DNA of 64,000 nt from Micromonospora sediminicola (GTDB lineage Bacteria; Actinomycetota; Actinomycetes; Mycobacteriales; Micromonosporaceae): the NCBI RefSeq assembly GCF_900089585.1, contig NZ_FLRH01000004.1, positions 985,001-1,049,000 on the forward strand. Reading direction: 5' to 3'. The translations under genes were made by a program, and so were the position numbers. Positions 26,134 to 33,629 of the stretch are shown here, one piece after another. Under the pieces are notes generated by a model. The model was given only the letters and a program-made list of their open reading frames with translations, was not told where the DNA came from and did no database searches. How positions within the stretch are numbered: the stretch's first letter is position 1; every line of letters starts with the position of its first letter.

Positions 26134-27026
26134 CATGGGCTACGCAAAGATTCTCAGCGTCGGCCTCGCCGGGGTCGCCGGGCACGTCGTGGCGGTCGAG
26201 GCCGACCTCGCCCCCGGCCTGCCCGCCGTGGTCATCTCCGGCCTGCCCGACACCGCGTTGCACGAGGCCCGCGACCGGGTCCGCGCCGCCATCGTCAACT
26301 CCGGCCAGAAGTGGCCCAACCGGCGGATCACCCTCAACCTGCTGCCCGCCACGCTGCCCAAGTACGGCTCCGCCTTCGACCTGGCCATCGCCGTGGCGGT
26401 CCTCGCCGGCTCCGGCGAGCTGCCCCCGGTCGCCCTCGACGGCACCGTCGTCCTCGGCGAACTCGGGCTCGACGGCACGGTCCGTCCGGTGCGCGGCACC
26501 CTGCCCATGGTCGCCGCCGCCGCCCGGGCCGGATACACCCGCGTGGTCGTGCCCGCCGGCAACGCCGCCGAGGCGGCCGTCATCCCCGGCGTCCTGGTCC
26601 ACGCGGTCGACACCCTGCACCGGCTCGTCGCCCACGTCCGCAACGGCACGCCACTGCTCGCCCCGGCCGCGCGGCCACCGGCCGACGTCCCGGTCGGGCC
26701 CGACCTCAGCGACGTCGCCGGGCAGCCCCTCGGCCGCCGGGCCCTGGAGATCGCCGCCGCCGGTGGCCACCACCTCGCCCTGCTCGGCCCGCCCGGCGCC
26801 GGCAAGACCATGCTGGCCGAGCGGCTGCCGTCGGTCCTGCCCGAGCTGGACGACGAGGCCGCCCTGGAGGTGACCGCGCTGCACTCGATCGCCGGGCTGC
26901 TGCCGCCCGGCGGTGGCCTGCTGCGCCGTCCCCCGTTCCAGGCGCCGCACCACACCGCCACGGTGCCCGCGCTGGTCGGCGGCGGTTCGCCGCTGGCGAG
27001 GCCCGGAGCGGTCTCGCTGGCCCACC

Positions 27027-27074
27027 GGGGCGTGCTCTTCCTCGACGACGCGAGTAGGACGATAACACGCCAAC
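27027..27074 (+). other. attL
   Basis: Host comM sequence CTCTTCCTC, core GACGA (27044-27048), then element sequence ending with the arm CACGCCAAC (27066-27074). The element half overlaps the recombinase promoter region. Boundaries outside the core are inferred from typical ~50-bp serine-integrase sites. Confidence 0.85.
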
Positions 27075-27077
27075 GGC

Positions 27078-27089
27078 TACGCTCAACCC
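27078..27089 (+). promoter_or_regulatory. Putative leaderless promoter of the integrase
   Basis: TACGCT (27078-27083) stands 6 bases before the ATG at 27090 with no Shine-Dalgarno, the usual arrangement of a leaderless actinobacterial transcript. Confidence 0.5.
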
Positions 27090-28592
27090 ATGGACGTTCT
27101 AGGAGCGGTCAGGCTCTCCCGCGAGACTGAGGCGACAACCAGCCCGGCGCGGCAGAAAGAGATTCAAGAAGGCTGGGCCTCGGCCAACGGGCATCGCATC
27201 GTGGGATGGGCCGAAGACCTGGGCGTGTCGGCCAGCGTAGACCCGTGGGACCGGCCCGGCCTGGGCCCGTGGCTGCGCGGCGAGCGGGGGTCGTTTGACA
27301 TCCTCACTTGCTGGCGAACGGACCGGGTTGCGCGGCGAGTGCTCCACTTCTCGAAGCTGATCGAGCACCTTCGCGGCAACGGCCGGACGCTGGTCAGCGT
27401 CACCGAGGGCTTCGACCTCTCAACGCCGATGGGCGAGACCATCGCAACGATCATCGCGGCGCTCGCCCAAGGTGAGCTTGCCGCAATCAAGGAGCGGACG
27501 AAGGGCAGTTACGACCACCTGACGAAGGTGGGCCGGCACCGGGGCGGTTTCGTGCCCTACGGGTACCGGCCTATCCCTGCCCTCGACGGACGCGGCTACG
27601 TGTTGGAGATCGACCCCGAGCCGGCGGCCATCCTCCGCGACGTCGCGGCGCGGGTCATCGGCGGCGAGTCCATCAACGCGATCGTCTCGGACCTCAACCG
27701 GCGCGGCGTGCCGACTTCACTCGACGTCCAGCGGATTCGGGCAGGGAAGGAACCGCGCGGGACTACCTGGCGCGTCGGCAATCTAGCGAACCTCCTACGG
27801 TCTGAGACCCTCCGCGGCTACCTCGTAACCGCTGACGGGTCACCGATCGTGAACGACGCCGGGCGGCGCGTCCGCCGGGCCGATGCCCTTCTAGACGACG
27901 GCGTGTGGCGCAAGCTTCAGAGTGAGATCAGCGACCGGGCGAACAACAGGAAGCCCCGCCCGCGTGTAAACGCCTCGGTGCTGCGCCGGGTCGCGTTCTG
28001 CGGCGTGTGCGAAGACCTGCGGCCGATGTACGTCTACCCAGGTCGCGGACGGAACTACTACCGGTGTTCCTCGAAGTCAGTCGGCGGGACGGGTTGCGGG
28101 AACGGCAGCACGCCCGCCGATTGGCTAGAGGCTCGGGTCGCAGAGGAGTTCCTGAGCCGGGCCGGTCACTTCGAGGTCATGCACCGGGTCTTCGTACCCG
28201 GCGAGTCGCACGCCGAGGAGCGCGCCGAGACGGAAGCCGCGCTCGGCCGCCTTGTCGAGCGGCTGGAGAAGATCCCGAGCGGCGGCGCGTCAGAGCGTGC
28301 CGTCCTGGCTCGGATGAGGGAGCACGAAGAGCACCTAGCAAAGCTCGCCGCGTTGCCCGAGACGCCGGACCGGTGGGAGGACGTCCCGACGGGCGAGACC
28401 TTCCGCCAGGTCTGGGACCGGGACCCCGAGGGCCGGAACGACCTCCTTCGCACGGCCGGCGTGCGGGCCTTCGTGTCCCGCGAGCCTCGTCGGCGAGGAA
28501 CCCCGGCAGACGTCCGCTTCACTATGGGCGAGTTTGACGACCCCGAGGCCCAGCGCCTCGCCGAGATCGCGGCCGAGGAGGCGACGGCGTAG
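27090..28592 (+). CDS. Large serine recombinase (integrase)
   Basis: 500 residues. The resolvase domain begins VLGAVRLSRETEATTSPARQ, with Ser10 the expected nucleophile and later WRTDRVARRVLHFSKLI (catalytic arginines). A Recombinase domain follows (~residues 150-270, with PYGYRPIPALDGRGYVL), then a zinc ribbon with CGVCEDL and YRCSSKSVGGTGCGN, and a coiled-coil stretch (EERAETEAALGRLVERLEKI). This is the full family layout, so it is probably active. It cuts attP and attB and joins them through a phosphoserine link; excision needs an unidentified directionality factor. Confidence 0.95.
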   Translation: MDVLGAVRLSRETEATTSPARQKEIQEGWASANGHRIVGWAEDLGVSASVDPWDRPGLGPWLRGERGSFDILTCWRTDRVARRVLHFSKLIEHLRGNGRTLVSVTEGFDLSTPMGETIATIIAALAQGELAAIKERTKGSYDHLTKVGRHRGGFVPYGYRPIPALDGRGYVLEIDPEPAAILRDVAARVIGGESINAIVSDLNRRGVPTSLDVQRIRAGKEPRGTTWRVGNLANLLRSETLRGYLVTADGSPIVNDAGRRVRRADALLDDGVWRKLQSEISDRANNRKPRPRVNASVLRRVAFCGVCEDLRPMYVYPGRGRNYYRCSSKSVGGTGCGNGSTPADWLEARVAEEFLSRAGHFEVMHRVFVPGESHAEERAETEAALGRLVERLEKIPSGGASERAVLARMREHEEHLAKLAALPETPDRWEDVPTGETFRQVWDRDPEGRNDLLRTAGVRAFVSREPRRRGTPADVRFTMGEFDDPEAQRLAEIAAEEATA

Positions 28593-28615
28593 GCGTGTAA
28601 ACGCCCCGAACACAG

Positions 28616-28658
28616 AAAGGCCCCTCACCCCGGGCGCGGACCGGAGTGAGGGGCCTTC
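28616..28658 (+). terminator. Intrinsic terminator of the integrase gene
   Basis: AAGGCCCCTCACCCC pairs with GGAGTGAGGGGCCTT around a short loop, followed by CGTGT. It begins about 25 bp after the integrase stop. Confidence 0.85.
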
Positions 28659-28731
28659 GTGTGCGGAGATGTAAGCCTGCCACCTGCGGCCCGCGGCGGG
28701 CTGAGCGGGAGGGATCCCAGACGCGCGCCAG

Positions 28732-28747
28732 TCGAACACATGTTCGA
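28732..28747. promoter_or_regulatory. SOS box (LexA site)
   Basis: TCGAACACATGTTCGA is a perfect match to the actinobacterial LexA consensus TCGAAC-N4-GTTCGA. It lies downstream of the integrase terminator and upstream of the 28.8-29.3 kb region on the plus strand. The controlled transcript is not identified; DNA-damage induction is inferred. Confidence 0.8.
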
Positions 28748-28954
28748 TGAGCTTCGCGGCGCGCCGCCTTCGCGCGGCCGATTTCCCCACCGGTTAATCG
28801 GCCACTACATTCGAAGCGTGCTTATTCAGGTACAGCCCCAGGTCAAGCTGATGCGTGGACCTAGTTCCAGGCGCAGACGTACGCGCGGGGGTCCATGGAC
28901 GCCGACGGCGGCCAGGCGTACGCCTCGTTCGCTCGCCGAGGCCGGCAAAAACAA

Positions 28955-29009
28955 CGACGGCACCCGTTGGCGCGGGTGCCGTCGCGAACAACACCCGTTG
29001 GCGCGGGTG
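28955..29009 (+). repeat. Two identical stem-loops in tandem
   Basis: CACCCGTTGGCGCGGGTG occurs at 28961-28978 and again at 28992-29009, 31 bp apart. The first copy is extended to a 12-bp stem CGACGGCACCCG/CGGGTGCCGTCG. Both share the loop TTGGCG. Could be a terminator, operators or a partial duplication. Confidence 0.85.
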
Positions 29010-29095
29010 CAACGAACGAGCAATCTCCAGACCCTCTGCGACAAGTGAAAGGAAGCCACTCGCTATGGCCACTGTACGACGGCCGGCAGGCCGAG
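28986..29095 (+). pseudogene. Possible relic of an HNH endonuclease
   Basis: One frame reads HPLARVQRTSNLQTLCDK then a stop, then KEATRYGH. HNH nucleases typically end in a block like HxxPLARGGxxxxSNLQTLCxxCHxxKEATRYG, so the pieces look like a decayed 3' end interrupted by a stop and small indels. There is no intact N-terminal half. It overlaps the start of the next small gene. Confidence 0.35.
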
Positions 29096-29274
29096 GTAAG
29101 AAGCCCCTGGGAAACCGCGACATGTCGCCTCGGGGCCTCGCGCTCCTGGTCGCAACCGCCTTCGTGGTCTACCTAGCCTTTCAGCACCCCCAGGCAGCCC
29201 CTCCGGCGCTTGTGGGGATCGGGGCGCTCACGGTGCTCAACCAGCTTGTGAGCCGGGACCGGGACGAGGACTGA
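29065..29274 (+). CDS. Small membrane protein of the element
   Basis: 69 residues. A basic N-terminus (MATVRRPAGRGKKPLGNRD) is followed by hydrophobic segments LALLVATAFVVYLAFQ and ALVGIGALTVLNQLV and an acidic tail. AAAGGAA lies about 10 bases before the ATG. I do not recognise a family; small two-helix proteins of this kind occur among Spd (spread) proteins of actinomycete elements, but that link is a guess. A hairpin terminator follows. It is the first plus-strand gene after the SOS box. Confidence 0.55.
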   Translation: MATVRRPAGRGKKPLGNRDMSPRGLALLVATAFVVYLAFQHPQAAPPALVGIGALTVLNQLVSRDRDED

Positions 29275-29587
29275 TCAGCCCGGATGCGAACGCACAGAAG
29301 CCCCCGACCAAGAGACGAACTCCGATGGCCGGGGGCTTCCAACTTCAGCGCGAGCTACCGGTTTGCGCAGTGATCGGCGGCACTCTCCAACACGCTCGGC
29401 CGGACGTCACTCAGCGTGACGCGTGAGCGCTCGCGACCCTCACTCCGCGACCTCTATGCCCGTACAGAGGGCGAGGCGCTATGCCGCTTAGGTGACGGGG
29501 CGGGTCGGGGAGGGGGCCACCCCCCAGGGGCCGTGACACTCAGTCACATTCACGCTGAGTCACAGCGAGCCAGGATGACGCTCGGAC
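29275..29587. other. Gene-free stretch with GTCAC/GTGAC dyads
   Basis: No convincing gene in 313 bp. After the terminator it holds GTCAC-TCAGC-GTGAC (29406-29420) and GTGAC-ACTCA-GTCAC (29533-29547), followed by TCACGCTGAGTCA. The same arms recur at 33073-33084 and 33165-33176, so these may be operators or origin sites of the element. Confidence 0.6.
29297..29339 (+). terminator. Intrinsic terminator
   Basis: GAAGCCCCCG (29297-29306) pairs with CGGGGGCTTC (29330-29339) just after the small membrane protein gene. Confidence 0.75.
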
Positions 29588-29869
29588 TCACGCTCTCGGC
29601 GTGGCCGTGGCCGGCGTGCCTGGGCCGCCTGCGTGGCGTAGCCGGGTCGCCGCACGCCGCGCTGCGCACCGATCGCACAGCGGTTCCCATCCGGTCGGGT
29701 CGGTGGCCGGGCCGCGGGCGCTGCGGACGGCGGTGTCCGTGAGTGCGCCGCACTCAACGCCGAGCATGGTTGCGGCGTGGCAGCGGTACCCAGCGGTGTG
29801 CAGGGCCAGCCGGACGGCTCGGCGGGCGCGGGGGTCGGGCTGGCTCGTCACGGTGAGGACGTCAGTCAC
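29588..29869 (-). CDS. Small cysteine-containing protein, possible zinc binder
   Basis: 93 residues from GTG 29869, with GAAGGG 8 bases upstream. Contains RCHAATMLGVECGAL and later WEPLCDRCAARRA, giving a Cys/His group followed by C-x2-C, as in small zinc ribbons. Arg/Ala-rich tail. Family not recognised. It follows the 73-residue gene after a hairpin, on the same strand. Confidence 0.5.
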   Translation of the reverse strand: MTDVLTVTSQPDPRARRAVRLALHTAGYRCHAATMLGVECGALTDTAVRSARGPATDPTGWEPLCDRCAARRAATRLRHAGGPGTPATATPRA

Positions 29870-29902
29870 GCGGGTGCCCTTCGCTGGGGATTGGATACGG
29901 CG

Positions 29903-29930
29903 ACGGCCCCCGAGTTCCCCCGAGGGCCGT
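29903..29930 (-). terminator. Hairpin after a minus-strand gene group
   Basis: ACGGCCC (29903-29909) pairs with GGGCCGT (29924-29930). It lies between the 73-residue gene and the cysteine protein gene. Confidence 0.5.
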
Positions 29931-29995
29931 TGCAGCGTTGTCAGTCGGTGGCGGTGGTTTCCGCCTTGGCCTCGGCGGCGATGAGCTGGGCGTAC

Positions 29996-30217
29996 TCAAA
30001 CGGCCAGGCGGCGAGCCTCGTCCTGAATCGCAGTCGGCCCGTCCGCCGTAATCCGGGCAGCCAGGGCGTCCGACAGGCCATACCGATCCGCGGCGTCTCG
30101 AACGAGGTAAGCCCGGTCGGCGCGCTGCGCTCGCTGCGCGTCCCTCGCCCGCTGGGCCTCCTCGGCGGCGGCCAGGGCGCGACTCACCTTGTCGCTGATG
30201 TGGTCCATGCCCGCCAC
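29996..30217 (-). CDS. Small hypothetical protein of the element
   Basis: 73 residues from GTG 30217. AGGAGG is 7 bases upstream and overlaps the last codons of the previous gene, so the two are translated together. Helical, Ala/Arg-rich (SRALAAAEEAQRARDAQRAQ) with a possible coiled coil at residues 10-40. No family recognised. Confidence 0.5.
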   Translation of the reverse strand: MAGMDHISDKVSRALAAAEEAQRARDAQRAQRADRAYLVRDAADRYGLSDALAARITADGPTAIQDEARRLAV

Positions 30218-30219
30218 GA

Positions 30220-30897
30220 TCAGACCTCCTCGAAGGGGTCGGCGGCGATCAGGTCGGCCGGGATGCCGGTCGCGCAGACGGTCAGGTCCTCCCAGGCCAT
30301 GCCCAGTCGTGCCAGGCGACCGGGGAAGTTCCGGGGGTTGGCCTGGTGTACGGCCTTGTAGTGCAGGGCCAGGGCGGCGTGTTGCTCGACGGTGGTCGGC
30401 CGGCGCGCGGCCCGGAGGTTGTCCAGCCCGGCGATCGCAGACGACACGCCCTCGGCCTCCTCGTAGGCCGCGCGGGCCTCGCGGATCGCGCGGGCCGAGG
30501 TCGCGGCCAGCTCGGGCAGACGCGCCGCGAGGATCGGCCGCAGCCCCTCGTGATTCGCCGGGACGCTGTTCTCGTATGCCCTCGCAGCGGCGTACGCGCG
30601 GCTCATCGCAGTTCGGATCTTGATCTCACCTTGGCGGATATGCTCGTCGGTGATCTCCTGGCTGACCGGGGCGGGAGGGTTCTTACCCGCCCGGATCGCG
30701 GCGGTGATCGCAGCGCGGTTGTCCTCGAAGGCGTCGCGGATCGCGTCGACCTCGTCCCGCTCAGCGCTCGTCGCAGCGTTCGCGGTTTCCAGCGCGTCGT
30801 AAGCGGACCGGACGGCGGTCGGGCAGTCGGGGTGGCCGAGGACCCAGGCGGGAACGCCCCAGTCGGGGTGGACCAGGTCACCGGTAGAGGTGGGCAT
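30220..30897 (-). CDS. Hypothetical helical protein of the element
   Basis: 225 residues from ATG 30897 (MPTSTGDLVHPDWGVPAWVL). Mostly alpha-helical and Ala/Glu/Arg-rich with charged heptad-like stretches around residues 40-160; a WVLGHPDCPTAV segment near the start may be a small folded part. No signal peptide. Family unknown. The next gene starts 2 bp after its stop. Length and helicity recall small phage structural or scaffold proteins, but nothing specific supports that. Confidence 0.6.
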   Translation of the reverse strand: MPTSTGDLVHPDWGVPAWVLGHPDCPTAVRSAYDALETANAATSAERDEVDAIRDAFEDNRAAITAAIRAGKNPPAPVSQEITDEHIRQGEIKIRTAMSRAYAAARAYENSVPANHEGLRPILAARLPELAATSARAIREARAAYEEAEGVSSAIAGLDNLRAARRPTTVEQHAALALHYKAVHQANPRNFPGRLARLGMAWEDLTVCATGIPADLIAADPFEEV

Positions 30898-30985
30898 GTG
30901 CTCTCCTTGGGCGGTTGCGACCCCTGGCAGACGGGCTCTGCCGGGCGATCGGGGCGGGTTGGTAGATCGGTTGGGGGTAGACGGA

Positions 30986-31168
30986 TCAGGCGCTCTCGGG
31001 GCTTGTCTCCGGGGTCTCTTCGGCGGCCTGGCGGGCGGCCTCTTCGGCGTGATGCCGGGCGACGGCCTCGCGGTCCCGGCGGCGAAGCGCGCCCAAAATC
31101 GGGTCCTCGTCACGGCGGTCACGGCCAGTCATGCGCTGGTAGATGACCTCCCAATTCGCCTCGATCAC
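30986..31168 (-). CDS. Small hypothetical protein of the element
   Basis: 60 residues from GTG 31168 (MIEANWEVIYQRMTGRDRRDEDP). AGGAGG is 5 bases upstream, and the GTG overlaps the preceding stop as GTGA, so translation is coupled. Acidic, Ala/Glu-rich C-terminus. No family recognised. Confidence 0.55.
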   Translation of the reverse strand: MIEANWEVIYQRMTGRDRRDEDPILGALRRRDREAVARHHAEEAARQAAEETPETSPESA

Positions 31169-31515
31169 GCGGCCTCCTCGCCGGGAACGGCGACCAGGCG
31201 GAAGCTCCACTCGCGCCGGCCGACGCGCGGTGGGTAAATGGCGATCCCAAAGGAGTTCCACAGCTCGGCTCGGGCTCGGCCGACATGCGAAACGGCGGCG
31301 GCTTCGTCCTCGGTGGCGCGGCTGTCCGGGTTCCGCTCGCGGAAGAGGGCCAACAGAGCGGCGGGCGTCGCGGTGAAGTAGCCCCGCCCGTCTAGGACCG
31401 CCTCGGCGATCACCTGGGCGACGGTCGGACCGTCGAAAGGTGAGGGCACGGGGCTGAGGACGCGGGCGACGGCGCGCGGGTGGGGTTGTGGGCGGGGGCG
31501 AAGACGTCGGGTCAC
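31165..31515 (-). CDS. Hypothetical protein, possibly winged-helix
   Basis: 116 residues from GTG 31515 with GGAGA upstream. The Arg/Pro-rich N-terminus is followed by TVAQVIAEAVLDGRGYFTAT, helices, and a C-terminal ELWNSFGIAIYPPRVGRREW that could be a wing. DNA binding is only a guess. Overlaps the next gene by 4 bases. Confidence 0.5.
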   Translation of the reverse strand: MTRRLRPRPQPHPRAVARVLSPVPSPFDGPTVAQVIAEAVLDGRGYFTATPAALLALFRERNPDSRATEDEAAAVSHVGRARAELWNSFGIAIYPPRVGRREWSFRLVAVPGEEAA

Positions 31516-31640
31516 AGGCGGTCTCCGGTCGGGTAGGGCGGGCGGATAGGGCGGGTCGACCCGGGCCAGGGCCCGCCGGGAGAGACGCGACGGGCCCCAG
31601 CCGCGGGGAGCACGGCCCGGGTGACTCCGGGCGCGCTGGC

Positions 31641-31673
31641 CGCGTCGGCTGAACCGCCCAAGGGGCCGACGCG
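31641..31673 (-). terminator. Hairpin in a 201-bp gap
   Basis: CGCGTCGGC (31641-31649) pairs with GCCGACGCG (31665-31673). It lies 44 bp beyond the stop of the 70-residue gene. The rest of the gap (31516-31716) shows no gene. Confidence 0.55.
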
Positions 31674-31716
31674 GGGAAGACGCACGGCCCGGGGGCGTGC
31701 GCGAAGGGGGTAGGAC

Positions 31717-31929
31717 TCAGGCAGCGCTTTTGCGGATCCGCCAGGCGTTCAGGCTGACGACGGTCCCGCCGGAAGGTCGGGCTGCCGGACGGGGCGTCGC
31801 TGCGGACTTGCGGCGCCGTTGATGAAAAGCGGAAGCGGCGTCGATTTTCGGGCGCAGCTCGGCAAGCAGCATCTCTGCGGCTCGTTGGACAACAGCGTCC
31901 GCGAACCTGTCGGCCTGGTCCTGAGTCAT
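31717..31929 (-). CDS. Small basic protein of the element
   Basis: 70 residues from ATG 31929, overlapping the previous stop as ATGA. MTQDQADRFADAVVQRAAEM is helical; the second half is basic (FHQRRRKSAATPRPAARPS). No family recognised. Translational coupling to the 291-residue gene suggests a shared role. Confidence 0.5.
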   Translation of the reverse strand: MTQDQADRFADAVVQRAAEMLLAELRPKIDAASAFHQRRRKSAATPRPAARPSGGTVVSLNAWRIRKSAA

Positions 31930-32801
31930 GCGGCTCTCCGTCCCTCCAGGTCGTACAGCTCGGCGACGCGGTTCAGTAGCTCGGCGGCGGTCGCACGGGC
32001 CACGTACAGGCGAACGTTTCCGGTGCCGCGTCTCCGGCCCCCGAGGGCAGCGTCAGCGACGGCGTAGAACCTGCGCGGACCGGGCACCGCCGGGATAGCG
32101 GGGAAGCCGTCCTCGGCTTCGCACTCGGCCCAGCTCGCGGGATCGTCGCGGTAGGTCTCCACCCATTCGCCGATGTCGGCGGCGGCCAGGGCGTGCAGCT
32201 CCGGCGCGGGCACGTAGGTTCCGGGCTCGGTTTCCTCGGACCACTGGGCCACCCAGACGCGAGCGGACTCGACCTCGGCGGCCTGGCGGCGCTCTCGGCT
32301 CACGCGCTGACGTTCGGTCGCGGACGTCGGGACCGGACGCTCCCGGCGCTCAACCCGGGGCCGCCAGCGAGGCGCAGCGACCCGGACGGCGCGGACGGCG
32401 TCACGGAGGTACCCGATTACCTCGCCATGATCACCGTCTAGCAGATACCGCCGCAGGTCGACATACGGGCGGCCAGCGTCGGCACGGTCGGGAAGGACGT
32501 CCAGCGCGGCACGTAGCTCCTCGGCCAGGACGTCGAAACTCTCAGGGCCCGGGTCGCGGGGATCGCCCACACGGCGGCGGCGTATAGCGGCCCCGTCGGC
32601 GTACACCTCGCAGCCGTCAGCCAGGACCGGCGCGGCGAACACACGCGCCAGAACCCGAGGCGAGGGAAACTCAAGCCAGTAGCCGGCGGCAACTCTCTTC
32701 CGGCGCGGGGCGTCAGCGCGGGATGGTGCACGGCCCCCGTCGCGAAGAGCGGCCAAGGCGTCGCCTGGGCTACCTGGTGGGGGCGGTGGGCCTTCGGACA
32801 C
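31926..32801 (-). CDS. Hypothetical protein, first gene of a two-gene unit
   Basis: 291 residues from GTG 32801, with GAGGAG 6 bases upstream; TTG 32807 would be too close to it. A Pro-rich start, then a folded part (RVAAGYWLEFPSPRVLARVF, ADGAAIRRRRVGDPRD), a charged middle (ATERQRVSRERRQAAEVES) and a C-terminal helical part. No family recognised. Its promoter must lie in the gene-free zone 32802-33347, next to the 31-bp inverted repeat. Confidence 0.55.
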   Translation of the reverse strand: MSEGPPPPPGSPGDALAALRDGGRAPSRADAPRRKRVAAGYWLEFPSPRVLARVFAAPVLADGCEVYADGAAIRRRRVGDPRDPGPESFDVLAEELRAALDVLPDRADAGRPYVDLRRYLLDGDHGEVIGYLRDAVRAVRVAAPRWRPRVERRERPVPTSATERQRVSRERRQAAEVESARVWVAQWSEETEPGTYVPAPELHALAAADIGEWVETYRDDPASWAECEAEDGFPAIPAVPGPRRFYAVADAALGGRRRGTGNVRLYVARATAAELLNRVAELYDLEGRRAA

Positions 32802-33347
32802 GGTCAACTCCTCATGGTCAGCGCCGGGGATGGCGCAGCCGGCGGACGGCGGAATTCGTTGGTGGGCCTCGGATTTCGTCCATCTCTGGCCTCCGCGGGG
32901 CGGTGTTCGTGGTGGTGGCTTCGTGTTAGTGGGCCTCAGCGCTTCTAGGTGTTCACTAGGTAAGTCGGCCAGCGGGCCCCGCAGTGTTCAGCGGGCCGGC
33001 GTGCCCTTCGCCGGGCAGCCGGCGGCGGCCAGGGCGCGGCCGGAGGCGGCTCGCGCGCGAGTTACGGAAGGCGTCACACGTGACGTTCTGACGTCACCTC
33101 TTATTACTTCTTCAAGGCGGCGGCGTCGTCGTCTAACAGGACTATGGGAAGAGACCTCGGAACGTCACTCGTGACGCCTTCCGTAACTCGCTCTGCCCTT
33201 CGCGGCGCTTCCCCGCGCTGTCTCAGCACGCAAAGAGACCCGCCCCGGGCCGTCTCCCACGGGGGAAGGAGAAGGGCGCCAGGGCGGGCGACAGGGGGGC
33301 GTGGGTCAGTGTCGACGTGGCGCGGGGCCGGGTGCCATGCTGGCGGT
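32802..33347. other. Gene-free control zone of the element, candidate origin
   Basis: 546 bp without a convincing gene, between a minus-strand and a plus-strand gene, so it carries divergent promoters. It holds the 31-bp inverted repeat 33058-33190, a TGACGTCA palindrome at 33089-33096, and an AT-richer spacer (TTATTACTTCTTCAA) that stands out from the GC-rich surroundings. Origin of replication or transfer, or a regulator-binding region, are the options. Confidence 0.5.
33058..33190. repeat. 31-bp inverted repeat around a 71-bp AT-richer spacer
   Basis: Left arm 33058-33088, right arm 33160-33190. The outer 20 bases, CGAGTTACGGAAGGCGTCAC, are a perfect inverted match; two mismatches follow in the inner part. 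Each arm contains its own dyad GTCAC-N2-GTGAC. Confidence 0.92.
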
Positions 33348-33602
33348 ATGAGCGAGCTAACCCGGGAAGAGCTGCTTACGCTGCTTCAACTGGTGGTGAG
33401 ACTTCAAGGTGAGGTGATGCTGAAGCTTCTGGGGGACGAGTCCGTCCGCCACCTGGCCAACTCCTTTGACGGCTTCGATGAGCTGTCGTCGGCGGAATCG
33501 GACTCTGCCCGGTTGATTCAGGGGCTAGAGCGCTTGGGCCCCCGCTTGCGGCTGGCGCTGGGGGAGATGGTGCACCCCGACGAGGCCCGGCCGCTGACGT
33601 GA
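33348..33602 (+). CDS. Small helical hypothetical protein
   Basis: 84 residues from ATG 33348 (MSELTREELLTLLQLVVRLQ). Acidic and helical, with Leu-rich heptads near the N-terminus; no signal peptide or motif. The start has CATGCT about 6-12 bases upstream and no Shine-Dalgarno, so it may be leaderless. Family unknown. It faces the inverted-repeat zone. Confidence 0.55.
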   Translation: MSELTREELLTLLQLVVRLQGEVMLKLLGDESVRHLANSFDGFDELSSAESDSARLIQGLERLGPRLRLALGEMVHPDEARPLT

Positions 33603-33629
33603 CCGGGCCTCGCTGCGCGCTGGCGGGGG

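Larger units (their letters stand above)
26135..27130 (+). pseudogene. comM: comM (YifB, Mg-chelatase-like AAA+), 5' fragment cut by the integrated element
   Basis: Host-derived codons run from ATG 26135 to 27048; the frame then reads 27 element-derived residues to a stop at 27130. The fragment keeps the N-terminal Lon-protease-like domain (GLPDTALHEARDRVRAAI) and Walker A (LGPPGAGKTMLAERLP) but ends inside Walker B: VLFLDD instead of VLFLDEAPEF. ComM is a hexameric helicase promoting branch migration during natural transformation. The missing part lies at 38151-38757; the two add to exactly 507 codons. Confidence 0.92.

Noticed and set aside
28335..28790. Minus-strand frame of 151 codons over the integrase 3' end and SOS box
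   Set aside because: It is antisense to conserved integrase codons, spans a terminator and has no recognisable content.
29416..29742. Plus-strand frame of 108 codons
   Set aside because: Opposite the better-supported cysteine protein gene and crosses the GTCAC dyads; no ribosome site or domain.
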